Shown here piece by piece: positions 10,301 to 18,832 of a DNA stretch of 64,000 bases. Position numbers and translations under genes: made by a program. The stretch is taken from assembly GCA_030602565.1 (NCBI GenBank), contig JAUVZL010000006.1, positions 1 through 64,000 on the forward strand. Reading direction: 5' to 3'. Within the stretch, counting starts at the first letter, position 1. Each line of letters opens with the position of its first letter. The DNA comes from Candidatus Stahliibacteriota bacterium (GTDB taxonomy: Bacteria > Hydrothermota > Tepidihabitantia > SM23-42). Below the pieces are notes generated by a model. The model did no database searches and had not been told where the DNA came from. It saw only the letters and a list, made by a program, of their open reading frames with translations.

Positions 10301-10805
10301 TGCGCTGCAATATCAAAAACAAATAGAAAGCCAGTATGAAAAATTAAAAAAAGAGGCAGAAGCAGCAGGCTATCGATTGAATCCTGATATCGAGTTTACA
10401 AGGGAACTGGTTGATGGTCTTTTAACAAATGAAAAAAGATATGGATATTGGGCTTGTCCATGCCGGCTTGCAGATGGAGTAGAAAGGAATGACCGGGATA
10501 TCATATGCCCGTGCGATTACCGAGATGCTGATCTTACTGAACACGGCGCATGTTATTGCGGACTCTATGTTTCGCAAGTAGTCATACATGAGAAAATATC
10601 TGCCGGTTCAATCCCTGAGCGAAGACCACCAAAGGAAAAAAGAGATAAGATTGGTGAAAAACCAGCAACTTCTCTTAATTCTTCGTTGGACTATCCTGTT
10701 TGAAGATGTAAGGTATGCGGTTATTTATGCGCCCGCAATGATCCTCCTGAAATCTGTCCGGTTTGCAAAGCAAAGCGAGAACGATTTGCCAAATTCATCG
10801 AATAA
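10293..10805 (+). CDS. Ferredoxin-thioredoxin reductase catalytic chain with C-terminal rubredoxin-like domain, interrupted by in-frame TGA (10701-10703)
   Basis: '[43 protein letters not shown]' is FTR; same reading frame continues after TGA as '[33 protein letters not shown]'. Confidence 0.85.
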
Positions 10806-11086
10806 TCATACAAATCAATGCGGGAATCGATTAAGCTACGAAAAAAATCCGTACATTTCACAACATGCTCGAGACCTTAAATACCTATAAAAATGTAGGT
10901 AAACCCTGATCATTTAGCCATGTCATAACTTTGAACGGGTGTGCGTGAATAAATAATTATGATCGTAAGACTGTGTTGATTATGTGGTGATGTGGAGTAT
11001 GATAAAAGCCATTAACGAGACGACGATATGCTAAGCGATAATTAAGGTATGTTTTCAAATACTAAAGTATTGCTAGGAGGTTTATT

Positions 11087-11557
11087 GTGAATAAAGATAA
11101 TATCAAAGTCGGTGAAAAAATACCTGACTTCACTTTGCTTGATCAAAATAGAGCAAAGATACACATCGTAGATTTTCGCGGGAAAAAGGTATTATTATCG
11201 TTCCATCCGCTTGCCTGGACTAATATTTGCGCGCAGCAAATGAAATCCCTGGAGAATAATAAGGAACGGTTTGATGAACTGAACACTGTTGCTTTCGGGC
11301 TCAGTATTGATACTGTGCCGTCAAAAAAGGCTTGGGCTGAAAAGGAATTAGATATCAAGCATACTCATTTACTCGCTGATTTCTGGCCTCATGGTGAAGT
11401 TGCGCAAAAACTAGGGATATTTAGAGAAAAAGATGGTTTCTCAGAGCGAACTAATATCATCGTCGATGAAAACCAGCGGGTGATCTTCGTCAAGATATAT
11501 GATATCTCAAAGCTGCCAGATATCGAAGAAATAATTGGATTTCTGAAAAAAGAATAA
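11087..11557 (+). CDS. Peroxiredoxin (AhpC/TSA family)
   Basis: 'KVGEKIPDFTLLDQNRAKIHIVDFRGKKVLLSFHPLAWTNICAQQM'. Confidence 0.88.
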   Translation: MNKDNIKVGEKIPDFTLLDQNRAKIHIVDFRGKKVLLSFHPLAWTNICAQQMKSLENNKERFDELNTVAFGLSIDTVPSKKAWAEKELDIKHTHLLADFWPHGEVAQKLGIFREKDGFSERTNIIVDENQRVIFVKIYDISKLPDIEEIIGFLKKE

Positions 11558-11566
11558 GGAGTAATA

Positions 11567-12145
11567 ATGGATGTTTTTGACGCGATAAGGGAAAGACGGG
11601 CTTACCGTTCACTCGAACCGGTTGTGATCACCGAGGGTATGATCAATGAATTAGCGGTCAGCGCACAGCTTTTCTGTTCTTGTTTTAACAACCAACCATG
11701 GCGTTATGTTTTTATTTATGATCCGGGTATTCTAAAAGAGATGCATTCTGCACTTTCGCCTGGTAACGAATGGGCACAAGCAGCTTCAATGATGATCGCA
11801 GTTTTATCAAAACCAAAACTCGATTGTATCATTAAAGATAGAAAGTATTACGCTTTTGATACCGGCATGGCTACAGCTTCTTTGATATTGCGTGCAACAG
11901 AGCTGGGTCTGGTCGCTCACCCTATTGCTGGTTTTAGTCCAAAGAAAACTCGGGAGATTTTAGATATCCCTCCTGATATGGAAGTCATCACCCTCGTTAT
12001 TGTCGGTAAGAAATCAAATACGGTAAATCCTGGTCTTTCCAGGCAGCAGGTAGAAGCAGAAGGACAACGACCAGCGAGATTACCGATTAATGAATTCGTC
12101 TATTTAAATAAATTCAGTACAAAAGAGCATAATGAGGAGAAATAA
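11567..12145 (+). CDS. Nitroreductase family protein
   Basis: 'DAIRERRAYRSLEPVVIT...NNQPWRYVFI...ATASLILRATELGLVAHPIAGF'. Confidence 0.88.
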   Translation: MDVFDAIRERRAYRSLEPVVITEGMINELAVSAQLFCSCFNNQPWRYVFIYDPGILKEMHSALSPGNEWAQAASMMIAVLSKPKLDCIIKDRKYYAFDTGMATASLILRATELGLVAHPIAGFSPKKTREILDIPPDMEVITLVIVGKKSNTVNPGLSRQQVEAEGQRPARLPINEFVYLNKFSTKEHNEEK

Positions 12146-12846
12146 TGTCTGGTTTAGATGAAAAAGTAAAAGAAGAAGTAAAAAATATATTTAAGGATTT
12201 GAAAGATCCTATTAAGTTAATTGTCTTCACACGCGACGATACGATCACTGTCCCGGGTCGTGAATGCCCGACCTGCAAGGATAACGAAACACTCATGAAA
12301 GAGGTTTCTGAATTATCTGACAAGATAAGTATAGAAGTATACGATATCGCTAAAGATGACGATAAAGTCAAGGACTATGGTATCGATAGAGTCCCTGTTA
12401 CCCTGGTACAATCGAATAAGGATTTTGGTGTAAGAATGTATGGCATACCTGCAGGTCATGAATTTGCGACGCTTTTGAATGCCATAAATATCGTTTCAAA
12501 ATCAAGCTCAGAACTCTCTGAACAAACTATTGAGAGACTTAGGACCATATCTAAACCAGTCCATATACAGGTATTTGTGACTCTCTCATGCCCCTATTGC
12601 GCACCAGCTGCTTCTATGGCGCACAATATGGCAGTCGAGAATGATAATATCAAGGCGGATATGATTAATGCTCAGGAATTCCCAGAATTGGCTCAAAGAT
12701 ATAATGTATTTTCAGTACCAAAAATCGTGATAAATGAAACTGTGCAATTCGAAGGATCATTACCAGAAAGCACATTTCTTGAAAAAGTCTTGGAATCAGT
12801 AACCCCCCCAAAAAAATGTAGTTGCCTGATTTATCAGGCATTCTGA
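12145..12846 (+). CDS. Thioredoxin-fold protein disulfide oxidoreductase (glutaredoxin-like PDO)
   Basis: Two CxxC modules 'CPTC' and 'CPYC'; C-terminal 'CSCLIYQAF' is encoded by a dispersed repeat. Confidence 0.85.
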   Translation: MSGLDEKVKEEVKNIFKDLKDPIKLIVFTRDDTITVPGRECPTCKDNETLMKEVSELSDKISIEVYDIAKDDDKVKDYGIDRVPVTLVQSNKDFGVRMYGIPAGHEFATLLNAINIVSKSSSELSEQTIERLRTISKPVHIQVFVTLSCPYCAPAASMAHNMAVENDNIKADMINAQEFPELAQRYNVFSVPKIVINETVQFEGSLPESTFLEKVLESVTPPKKCSCLIYQAF

Positions 12847-12877
12847 CAACAAAACCCAATAAATTGGGTAACTACAA
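12817..12877. repeat. GTAGTTGCC-family palindromic repeat, overlaps 3' end of PDO gene
   Basis: tgtagttgcctgatttatcaggcattctgacaacaaaacccaataaattgggtaactacaa. Confidence 0.85.
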
Positions 12878-13176
12878 TAAATTAAGGGTGTGGGTAAATT
12901 GGGTATTTATATGTAGCTGTTTCATAAAAGACATATGTTACTTTTTTGAAACATAATATATTGCGATATTACAGCACTTTATCAAGTAAAATCTTTTATG
13001 TTTCAATAATGTGACAAGCCTACAGCAACCCCAGTATAATAGATGTTAACTATATACTTTAATAAACATGTGAATTTCATTATTTTTCATGGAAATTACC
13101 CATGCTTTATGCTCTTTGCCCTATGCACTCTACCTGGCACGGATATTGCTATACTAATAAGTAAAAGGAGGCTATT

Positions 13177-13524
13177 ATGCCAGGTGGAGATAGAACTGGT
13201 CCTATGGGTCTTGGACCAATGACTGGTCGCGCAGCAGGAATCTGCGCAGGTTATCCGACTCCAGGATTTGCTAACCCAATTCCTGGATTTGGCCGAGGTA
13301 GAGGTTTTCATCCTTATGCTTATCCTAATGCGTATCAGAGTTATCCTAATGCGTATCAGGGTTATGGTTATGCATATCAAGGCTCAGGATATTATGGACA
13401 ACCGTATCCCACGTCCTATGCCGGGATTCCCTATGCCCCGCCATATGGGTTTGGAAGAGGATTCGGAAGAGGATTCGGGCGTGGCCGTGGTGGAGGTCGT
13501 TGGTTCCGTGGTTGGGGGTGGTGA
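13177..13524 (+). CDS. DUF5320-like Gly/Arg/Tyr-rich protein
   Basis: 'MPGGDRTGPMGLGPMTGRAAGICAGY' N-terminus, repetitive 'YPNAYQ' and 'GFGRG' tail. Confidence 0.8.
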   Translation: MPGGDRTGPMGLGPMTGRAAGICAGYPTPGFANPIPGFGRGRGFHPYAYPNAYQSYPNAYQGYGYAYQGSGYYGQPYPTSYAGIPYAPPYGFGRGFGRGFGRGRGGGRWFRGWGW

Positions 13525-13546
13525 TAGTCAATAAAAGGAGGTAATC

Positions 13547-13825
13547 ATGCCATTTGGCTTTGGAAGAGGTTTTGGGCGAGGCTGGGGTCGTGGTTGGGGT
13601 AATCCCTATCCTTATTGCAGGAATTTCCCCTGGTTGCCAAAATGGTGGTGGGCTACGCCTAATGCGAATCAGTATGCATCAACTATCCCCTATTATCCTA
13701 ATTATGCATCCCCGGCGAATGAACTGGACATGCTCAAAGGACAGACAGAAATATTAGAGGATGAACTTGAGGGCATAAGAAAAAGAATTAAGGAAATAGA
13801 ATCGAGTAAAACAGATCAAACATAA
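13547..13825 (+). CDS. DUF5320-like small protein with C-terminal coiled coil
   Basis: 'MPFGFGRGFGRGWGRG...ELDMLKGQTEILEDELEGIRKRIKEIES'. Confidence 0.7.
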   Translation: MPFGFGRGFGRGWGRGWGNPYPYCRNFPWLPKWWWATPNANQYASTIPYYPNYASPANELDMLKGQTEILEDELEGIRKRIKEIESSKTDQT

Positions 13826-13834
13826 GGAGATAAT

Positions 13835-14338
13835 ATGAAAATAGCCATTACATCTGCCGGAACTGACTTAAATTCCAATGTAGATCCGAGATTTGGTCGC
13901 ACACCATATTTTTTGATTGTTGACACCGATACAATGCAGTTTGAGGCAATTGAAAACCCTAATGTTAATGCTATGGGCGGTGCAGGGATTCAATCTGCCC
14001 AATTGGTTGCAAATAAAGGGGTTGAAGTGGTGCTCACTGGAAGCTGCGGTCCAAATGCGTTTCAAACCCTACAGGCAGCCGGGACTAAGGTCATCACCGG
14101 TGTTGTCGGAACAGTAAGTGAGGCAATAGAGCGTTATAAATCAGGTCAGCTCAATCCAATAACTGGACCAAATGTAGGGTCGCATTATGGAATGGGATAT
14201 GGTACCTCACAAGGTCCTGGTTTTCCCCAACCAAATCCAGAGCAGGAATTGCAAATGCTTAAGCAGCAGGCAAATTATCTGAAACAGCAACTCGAAACCA
14301 TAAGCAAAAGAATAAAAGAGCTTGAAAACAAAAAATAA
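13835..14338 (+). CDS. NifX/NifB-type (dinitrogenase iron-molybdenum cofactor) domain protein with coiled-coil tail
   Basis: 'MKIAITSAGTDLNSNVDPRFGRTPYFLIVD...VVLTGSCGPNAFQTLQAAG'; tail similar to the DUF5320-like neighbour. Confidence 0.88.
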   Translation: MKIAITSAGTDLNSNVDPRFGRTPYFLIVDTDTMQFEAIENPNVNAMGGAGIQSAQLVANKGVEVVLTGSCGPNAFQTLQAAGTKVITGVVGTVSEAIERYKSGQLNPITGPNVGSHYGMGYGTSQGPGFPQPNPEQELQMLKQQANYLKQQLETISKRIKELENKK

Positions 14339-14364
14339 AGTAGTATAATCTGATAAAGGAAAAA

Positions 14365-15177
14365 ATGATACAGGAAAAAAAGACTGAAGATGATAAGAAA
14401 ATTGCAGAAACATTGAACAATATCAAGAATAGATTACTCGTTTTTTCAGGTAAAGGTGGGGTCGGAAAGAGCACTGTTGCCACAAACCTTGCTTTTGCTT
14501 TCAGTGAAAAACAACTTAAGATCGGTCTATTGGATGTTGACATACATGGTCCAAACTTAGCAAAGATGCTCGGGGTTGAAGAAAAACGATTAGAATCTGC
14601 CGGTAATAACCGCATACTACCAGTTGCAATTACGAAAAACCTCGCGCTGGTATCAATGGCTTTTCTCTTACAAGACACCGCGACGCCAGTTATTTGGCGC
14701 GGACCTTTAAAAATGAAAGTTATTCAGCAATTCCTCGGCGATGTAATCTGGGGTAATCTTGACTGGTTGGTTATCGATTCACCGCCAGGGACCGGAGATG
14801 AACCACTTTCAATTGCCCAATTGATACCTGCAACTGGTGCAATAATCGTAACAACACCACAAGAGGTTTCTCTTCTTGACTCCAGAAAAGCAGTGAATTT
14901 CGCAAAAAAGCTAAATCTGAAAATACACGGAATCATAGAGAACATGAGCGGCATGGTATGCCCCCACTGTGGTGGACAAATAAATCTTTTCAAAAAAGGT
15001 GGCGGAGAAAAAACAGCAGGAGAACTTGGCGTACCTTTTTTGGGAAGAATTCCAATAGACCCAAAAATAGTCGAGTTGGGTGATGACGGCAAACCCTTCA
15101 TAATTCACCAACCTGAATCTGATGCATCCAAGGCATTTGCTGAAATTGTCGACAAAATTCTGCACAATAGCAAATAA
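14365..15177 (+). CDS. Mrp/NBP35-type Fe-S carrier ATPase
   Basis: '[18 protein letters not shown]', '[13 protein letters not shown]'. Confidence 0.92.
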   Translation: MIQEKKTEDDKKIAETLNNIKNRLLVFSGKGGVGKSTVATNLAFAFSEKQLKIGLLDVDIHGPNLAKMLGVEEKRLESAGNNRILPVAITKNLALVSMAFLLQDTATPVIWRGPLKMKVIQQFLGDVIWGNLDWLVIDSPPGTGDEPLSIAQLIPATGAIIVTTPQEVSLLDSRKAVNFAKKLNLKIHGIIENMSGMVCPHCGGQINLFKKGGGEKTAGELGVPFLGRIPIDPKIVELGDDGKPFIIHQPESDASKAFAEIVDKILHNSK

Positions 15178-15180
15178 GGA

Positions 15181-15555
15181 GTGCAAATGAAAATAGTTAT
15201 TTCAACTGACCAAGATCAGGTATCCGCTCATTTTGGTCGATGCCCACATTTTACAATCCTTGATGTTGAAAATGGCAAGCTTAAAAACAAAGAGGTTATA
15301 GAAAATCCCGGCCACTCGCCTGGTTTTCTTCCGCAATATTTCGCTGAAAAAGGAATTGAGTGTATAATCGCCGGGGGTATGGGCATGAAAGCCCAAGGCC
15401 TTTTTGATCAACATAATATCGAAAAAGTACTTGGAATAACTGGTGATATTAACGGCGTCATAGAAAGAATTCTCAATGGTACACTTGAAGGCGGTGCATC
15501 GCTCTGTGAACGAGCACTGGGTAAATGCGAACATCATGATAATGAAAATACCTAA
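15181..15555 (+). CDS. NifX/NifB-type (dinitrogenase iron-molybdenum cofactor) domain protein
   Basis: 'MKIVISTDQDQVSAHFGRCPHFTILDVENGKL...CIIAGGMGMKAQGLF'. Confidence 0.9.
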   Translation: MQMKIVISTDQDQVSAHFGRCPHFTILDVENGKLKNKEVIENPGHSPGFLPQYFAEKGIECIIAGGMGMKAQGLFDQHNIEKVLGITGDINGVIERILNGTLEGGASLCERALGKCEHHDNENT

Positions 15556-15645
15556 AAGTCCAAAATTCCTAAATACCTAAAAGAATACAGGAATAACTTT
15601 AGGTGTTTAGGCATTTAGGCATTTACCGACGTAAGGAGGTCGAAT

Positions 15646-15852
15646 ATGCCCATATTCACATATAAGTGCAAAGACTGTGGTGAAGTTTTCGACTTTTTAA
15701 TGTTGAACAAATCAGAAAAGCCAAAATGCAAAAAATGCGGCAGCAAAAATCTGGAAAAACAGTTTGCAGCCTTTGGCGTAAGGATGGGTGAATCCTCGTC
15801 TACCAGTAGCTCAAGCTGTCCTACAGGTACCTGTCCACTCTCAAACAATTAA
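15646..15852 (+). CDS. FmdB-type zinc ribbon protein
   Basis: 'MPIFTYKCKDCGEVFDFL...KPKCKKCGSKNLEKQF'. Confidence 0.85.
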   Translation: MPIFTYKCKDCGEVFDFLMLNKSEKPKCKKCGSKNLEKQFAAFGVRMGESSSTSSSSCPTGTCPLSNN

Positions 15853-15860
15853 GAGAACTT

Positions 15861-16106
15861 ATGCCCATTTACGAATATAAATGTAAAGATTGCAATAAAA
15901 TAACTGAAATATTTCTAAAGAGCAAAGATGATAAAAAAACCCCGGTATGTAAACATTGTGGTTCGAAAAAATTAACTAAACAAATTTCAGCACCCGGTGC
16001 AGTTATAATGGGAAACTCGCATCCCAAAGGAACTACATGTTGCGGCAGAACCGAACGATGTGATACCCCACCATGCTCAGATGACGGCATCTGCAAAAGA
16101 GGTTAA
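15861..16106 (+). CDS. FmdB-type zinc ribbon protein
   Basis: 'MPIYEYKCKDCNKITEIFL...TPVCKHCGSKKLTKQIS'. Confidence 0.85.
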   Translation: MPIYEYKCKDCNKITEIFLKSKDDKKTPVCKHCGSKKLTKQISAPGAVIMGNSHPKGTTCCGRTERCDTPPCSDDGICKRG

Positions 16107-16203
16107 TAAATCGAACTGGAGTAGGGCATTTATGCCCGTTAATCTCCCCCAAAAAGTGAAAAGGATTTCCCTGAGGCTTGATAGATTAATCAGGAACATA
16201 TAA

Positions 16204-16911
16204 ATGAAGATAACAATCATTTTTGACAATTATCCCCATAATCCAGAGCTAAAAATCGAATGGGGATTTTCCTGCCTTATTGAAGGACTTGAGAATACGC
16301 TTCTATTTGATACCGGTGGTGACGGAAAAATACTGCTTGATAATGTGAAGAATCTTGGAATTGATCCCAACAAGATTAATAAACTGCTGATATCACACGA
16401 CCACTGGGATCATACTGGGGGTCTACAAAGCTTCTTAGAAAAAAAATCCAATGTTGATGTCTACATGTTACCATCATTCTCAAATGGCATTAAGGATATT
16501 GTCCGATCAAAAGGTGCGCATCTCATTGAGAGTCATACTGCTGAAAAGCTATGTTCTCACATTCACACTAGTGGCACACTTGGTACAACTATAAAAGAAC
16601 AATCGCTCATTATCGAAACTCAGAAAGGGCTGGTAATTATTACGGGATGTGCACATCCCGGGATTATCAACATTATCGAAAGCGTACAAAAGCGCTTTAA
16701 TCAAGAAATCAATATGGTATTTGGCGGTTTTCATTTAGGAGGACATACAGACTCTGATCTGAAAAATATCATTGCCCAATTCAGACGACTGAATGTTGTA
16801 AATGCCGGACCATGTCATTGTAGTGGCGACCGTTGCCGAGAGCTGTTCGTCAATGAGTATAAAGACAATTTCCTGAATATTGGGGTTGGTAAAATCATTC
16901 AGATAGAATGA
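16204..16911 (+). CDS. MBL-fold metallohydrolase
   Basis: 'LLFDTGGDGKILLDN', 'LLISHDHWDHTGGL', 'ITGCAHPGIINI', 'GGFHLGGHTD'. Confidence 0.88.
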   Translation: MKITIIFDNYPHNPELKIEWGFSCLIEGLENTLLFDTGGDGKILLDNVKNLGIDPNKINKLLISHDHWDHTGGLQSFLEKKSNVDVYMLPSFSNGIKDIVRSKGAHLIESHTAEKLCSHIHTSGTLGTTIKEQSLIIETQKGLVIITGCAHPGIINIIESVQKRFNQEINMVFGGFHLGGHTDSDLKNIIAQFRRLNVVNAGPCHCSGDRCRELFVNEYKDNFLNIGVGKIIQIE

Positions 16912-17870
16912 TAATTTCATTTGCAAGCGGAAAAGGCGGCACTGGTAAGACAATAATTGCGACCAGTTATGCACTTTGGTTATCTCACAAACATAACCAT
17001 CCTCCAATTCAATTTCTCGATTGCGATGTGGAAGAACCCAATGCAGCGATTTTCTTGAAGCCGAAAATAAACAAAACCATATCAGTCGGTATCCAGATCC
17101 CAGTAGTTGATACAAAAAAATGCACATACTGCGGCAAATGTGCTGATATCTGTGTATACAACGCAATCGCCGTTGTTAAAAATACAAAACAGGTCCTTAT
17201 CTTCGAAGAATTGTGCCATGGTTGTGGCGGTTGTACACTCCTTTGTCCGGAAAATGCATTATCAGAGACGAGTAAGGAAATCGGCGTTTTAGAAATAGGA
17301 AATGCAGGCACAATTAAATTTATCCACGGCGAATTGAACATTGGAGAACCAATGGCACCACCACTCATTAAAGAAATAAAACAAAAGGCATTCGGTGAAA
17401 CGGTGAAACGGAGAAATGGAGAAACTGAAGAAGAAGCACAAAGATGTAAAATAACTGGTAAACAGGAAGAAATAAATAAACAGACAAATAACCAGTTATT
17501 ATTTGACCAATTCACTATTATAGATGTTCCGCCTGGTACTTCGTGTCCAGTGATCGAAGCAGTTAAAGGCTCTGATTATACTGTTTTGGTAACTGAACCA
17601 ACACCTTTTGGCTTAAATGACTTGATACTTGCCGTTGATACGCTCCGGGTATTGAACCTGCGATTTGGGGTCGTAATCAACCGTGACGGCGTGGGCAATA
17701 AAAAAACAGAAGATTATTGCAGAAAAGAACACATCCCAATACTGATGCGCATCCCTCTGGATAGAGAGATTGCCGTTGCCTATTCCAAAGGAATCCCCCT
17801 GCTCGAAGTCAGTTCTCAATACAAAACTGCATTCTCAAAACTTCATGAAGAAATTGTGAGCAATGCGTGA
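16908..17870 (+). CDS. MinD/NBP35-like P-loop ATPase with 4Fe-4S insert
   Basis: 'MIISFASGKGGTGKT', ferredoxin motifs 'CTYCGKCADIC' and 'CHGCGGCTLLCP', 'VTEPTPFGLNDL'. Confidence 0.9.
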   Translation: MIISFASGKGGTGKTIIATSYALWLSHKHNHPPIQFLDCDVEEPNAAIFLKPKINKTISVGIQIPVVDTKKCTYCGKCADICVYNAIAVVKNTKQVLIFEELCHGCGGCTLLCPENALSETSKEIGVLEIGNAGTIKFIHGELNIGEPMAPPLIKEIKQKAFGETVKRRNGETEEEAQRCKITGKQEEINKQTNNQLLFDQFTIIDVPPGTSCPVIEAVKGSDYTVLVTEPTPFGLNDLILAVDTLRVLNLRFGVVINRDGVGNKKTEDYCRKEHIPILMRIPLDREIAVAYSKGIPLLEVSSQYKTAFSKLHEEIVSNA

Positions 17871-18733
17871 AGCAAATTTTGGTGATTAGTGGAAAAGGTG
17901 GTACTGGAAAAACCGTTGTCGCCGCATGTTTAGCAGTCCTCGCCAATAAAAGTGTCATTGCAGACTGTGATGTTGATGCTGCTGACCTCCACCTCTTGCT
18001 CCACCCCGAAATTAAACAAACCCGGATCTTCACTGGATTGCCAAAAGCAGTCATTGATCAGGAAAAATGCACGAGCTGTGGCGAGTGCGTTGAGGTATGT
18101 AAGTACAATGCAATTTTGAAAAACGATGAGCTTCAATTCAGAATAGATACGATTTCATGCGAAGGCTGCGCAGTCTGCACACATATTTGCCCAGTAAGTG
18201 CCATATTCATGACCAAACATGAAGCAGGACAATGGTTTATTTCAGAAACGCAATTCGGCACCATGGTCCATGCAAAATTAGGTATTGCTGAAGAGAACTC
18301 CGGGATGCTCGTAACCACCGTTAGAAAAGAAGCTCAGGCAATCGCGCAAAAAAACAACCTGGAATATGTAATAATTGACGGACCACCCGGTATTGGGTGT
18401 CCAGTTATCGCATCACTCACGGGTGTTGATATTGCATTAATTGTCACTGAACCAACTCTCTCAGGGATCCATGACATGACACGGGTATTAAAACTTGCTA
18501 ATAGCCTTGGTATCAAGGCAGCCTGTGTAATAAATAAGTACGATATTAACATAAACAACACTGAAAAAATTTCGGATCTGTGTCACAATACTGAAACGCC
18601 GATCCTCGGGCAAATACCATACGATGAATCAGTTATTGAATCAATAGTCGCCGGTGTACCTCTAACCATGCATGTAGACAATAATACAACGGCGGTACTT
18701 AAACAAATCTGGCAGCAATTGAAAGAATATTAG
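17867..18733 (+). CDS. MinD/NBP35-like P-loop ATPase with 4Fe-4S insert
   Basis: 'ILVISGKGGTGKTVVAACLA', 'CTSCGECVEVC', 'CEGCAVCTHICP', 'VTEPTLSGIHDM'; ATGA-type overlap with previous gene. Confidence 0.9.
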   Translation: MKQILVISGKGGTGKTVVAACLAVLANKSVIADCDVDAADLHLLLHPEIKQTRIFTGLPKAVIDQEKCTSCGECVEVCKYNAILKNDELQFRIDTISCEGCAVCTHICPVSAIFMTKHEAGQWFISETQFGTMVHAKLGIAEENSGMLVTTVRKEAQAIAQKNNLEYVIIDGPPGIGCPVIASLTGVDIALIVTEPTLSGIHDMTRVLKLANSLGIKAACVINKYDININNTEKISDLCHNTETPILGQIPYDESVIESIVAGVPLTMHVDNNTTAVLKQIWQQLKEY

Positions 18734-18832
18734 ACAACCATAACTCCTCTGAACAAGCAGGTGTAACTGGAGCATGTTAGATTTCCTTGATTAATAGTAT
18801 AAACTGAGTATTATTTCAATGAGTACATTATC

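Noticed and set aside
10701-10703. Genome-wide TGA=Trp recoding or selenocysteine
   Set aside because: Other genes end in TGA with overlapping starts (e.g. copA/YHS, MinD pair, PgsB/C/W), so TGA is a normal stop; the site aligns with Trp and not with a redox Cys, so Sec is unlikely
13268-13534. Alternative-frame ORFs in the Gly/Arg-rich DUF5320-like genes
   Set aside because: Artifacts of repetitive, stop-poor sequence
850-15625. Short tttaggtgtttaggcatttagg sequence at 850-885 and 15598-15625
   Set aside because: Two short AT-rich copies; recorded as probable minor repeat but too little to interpret
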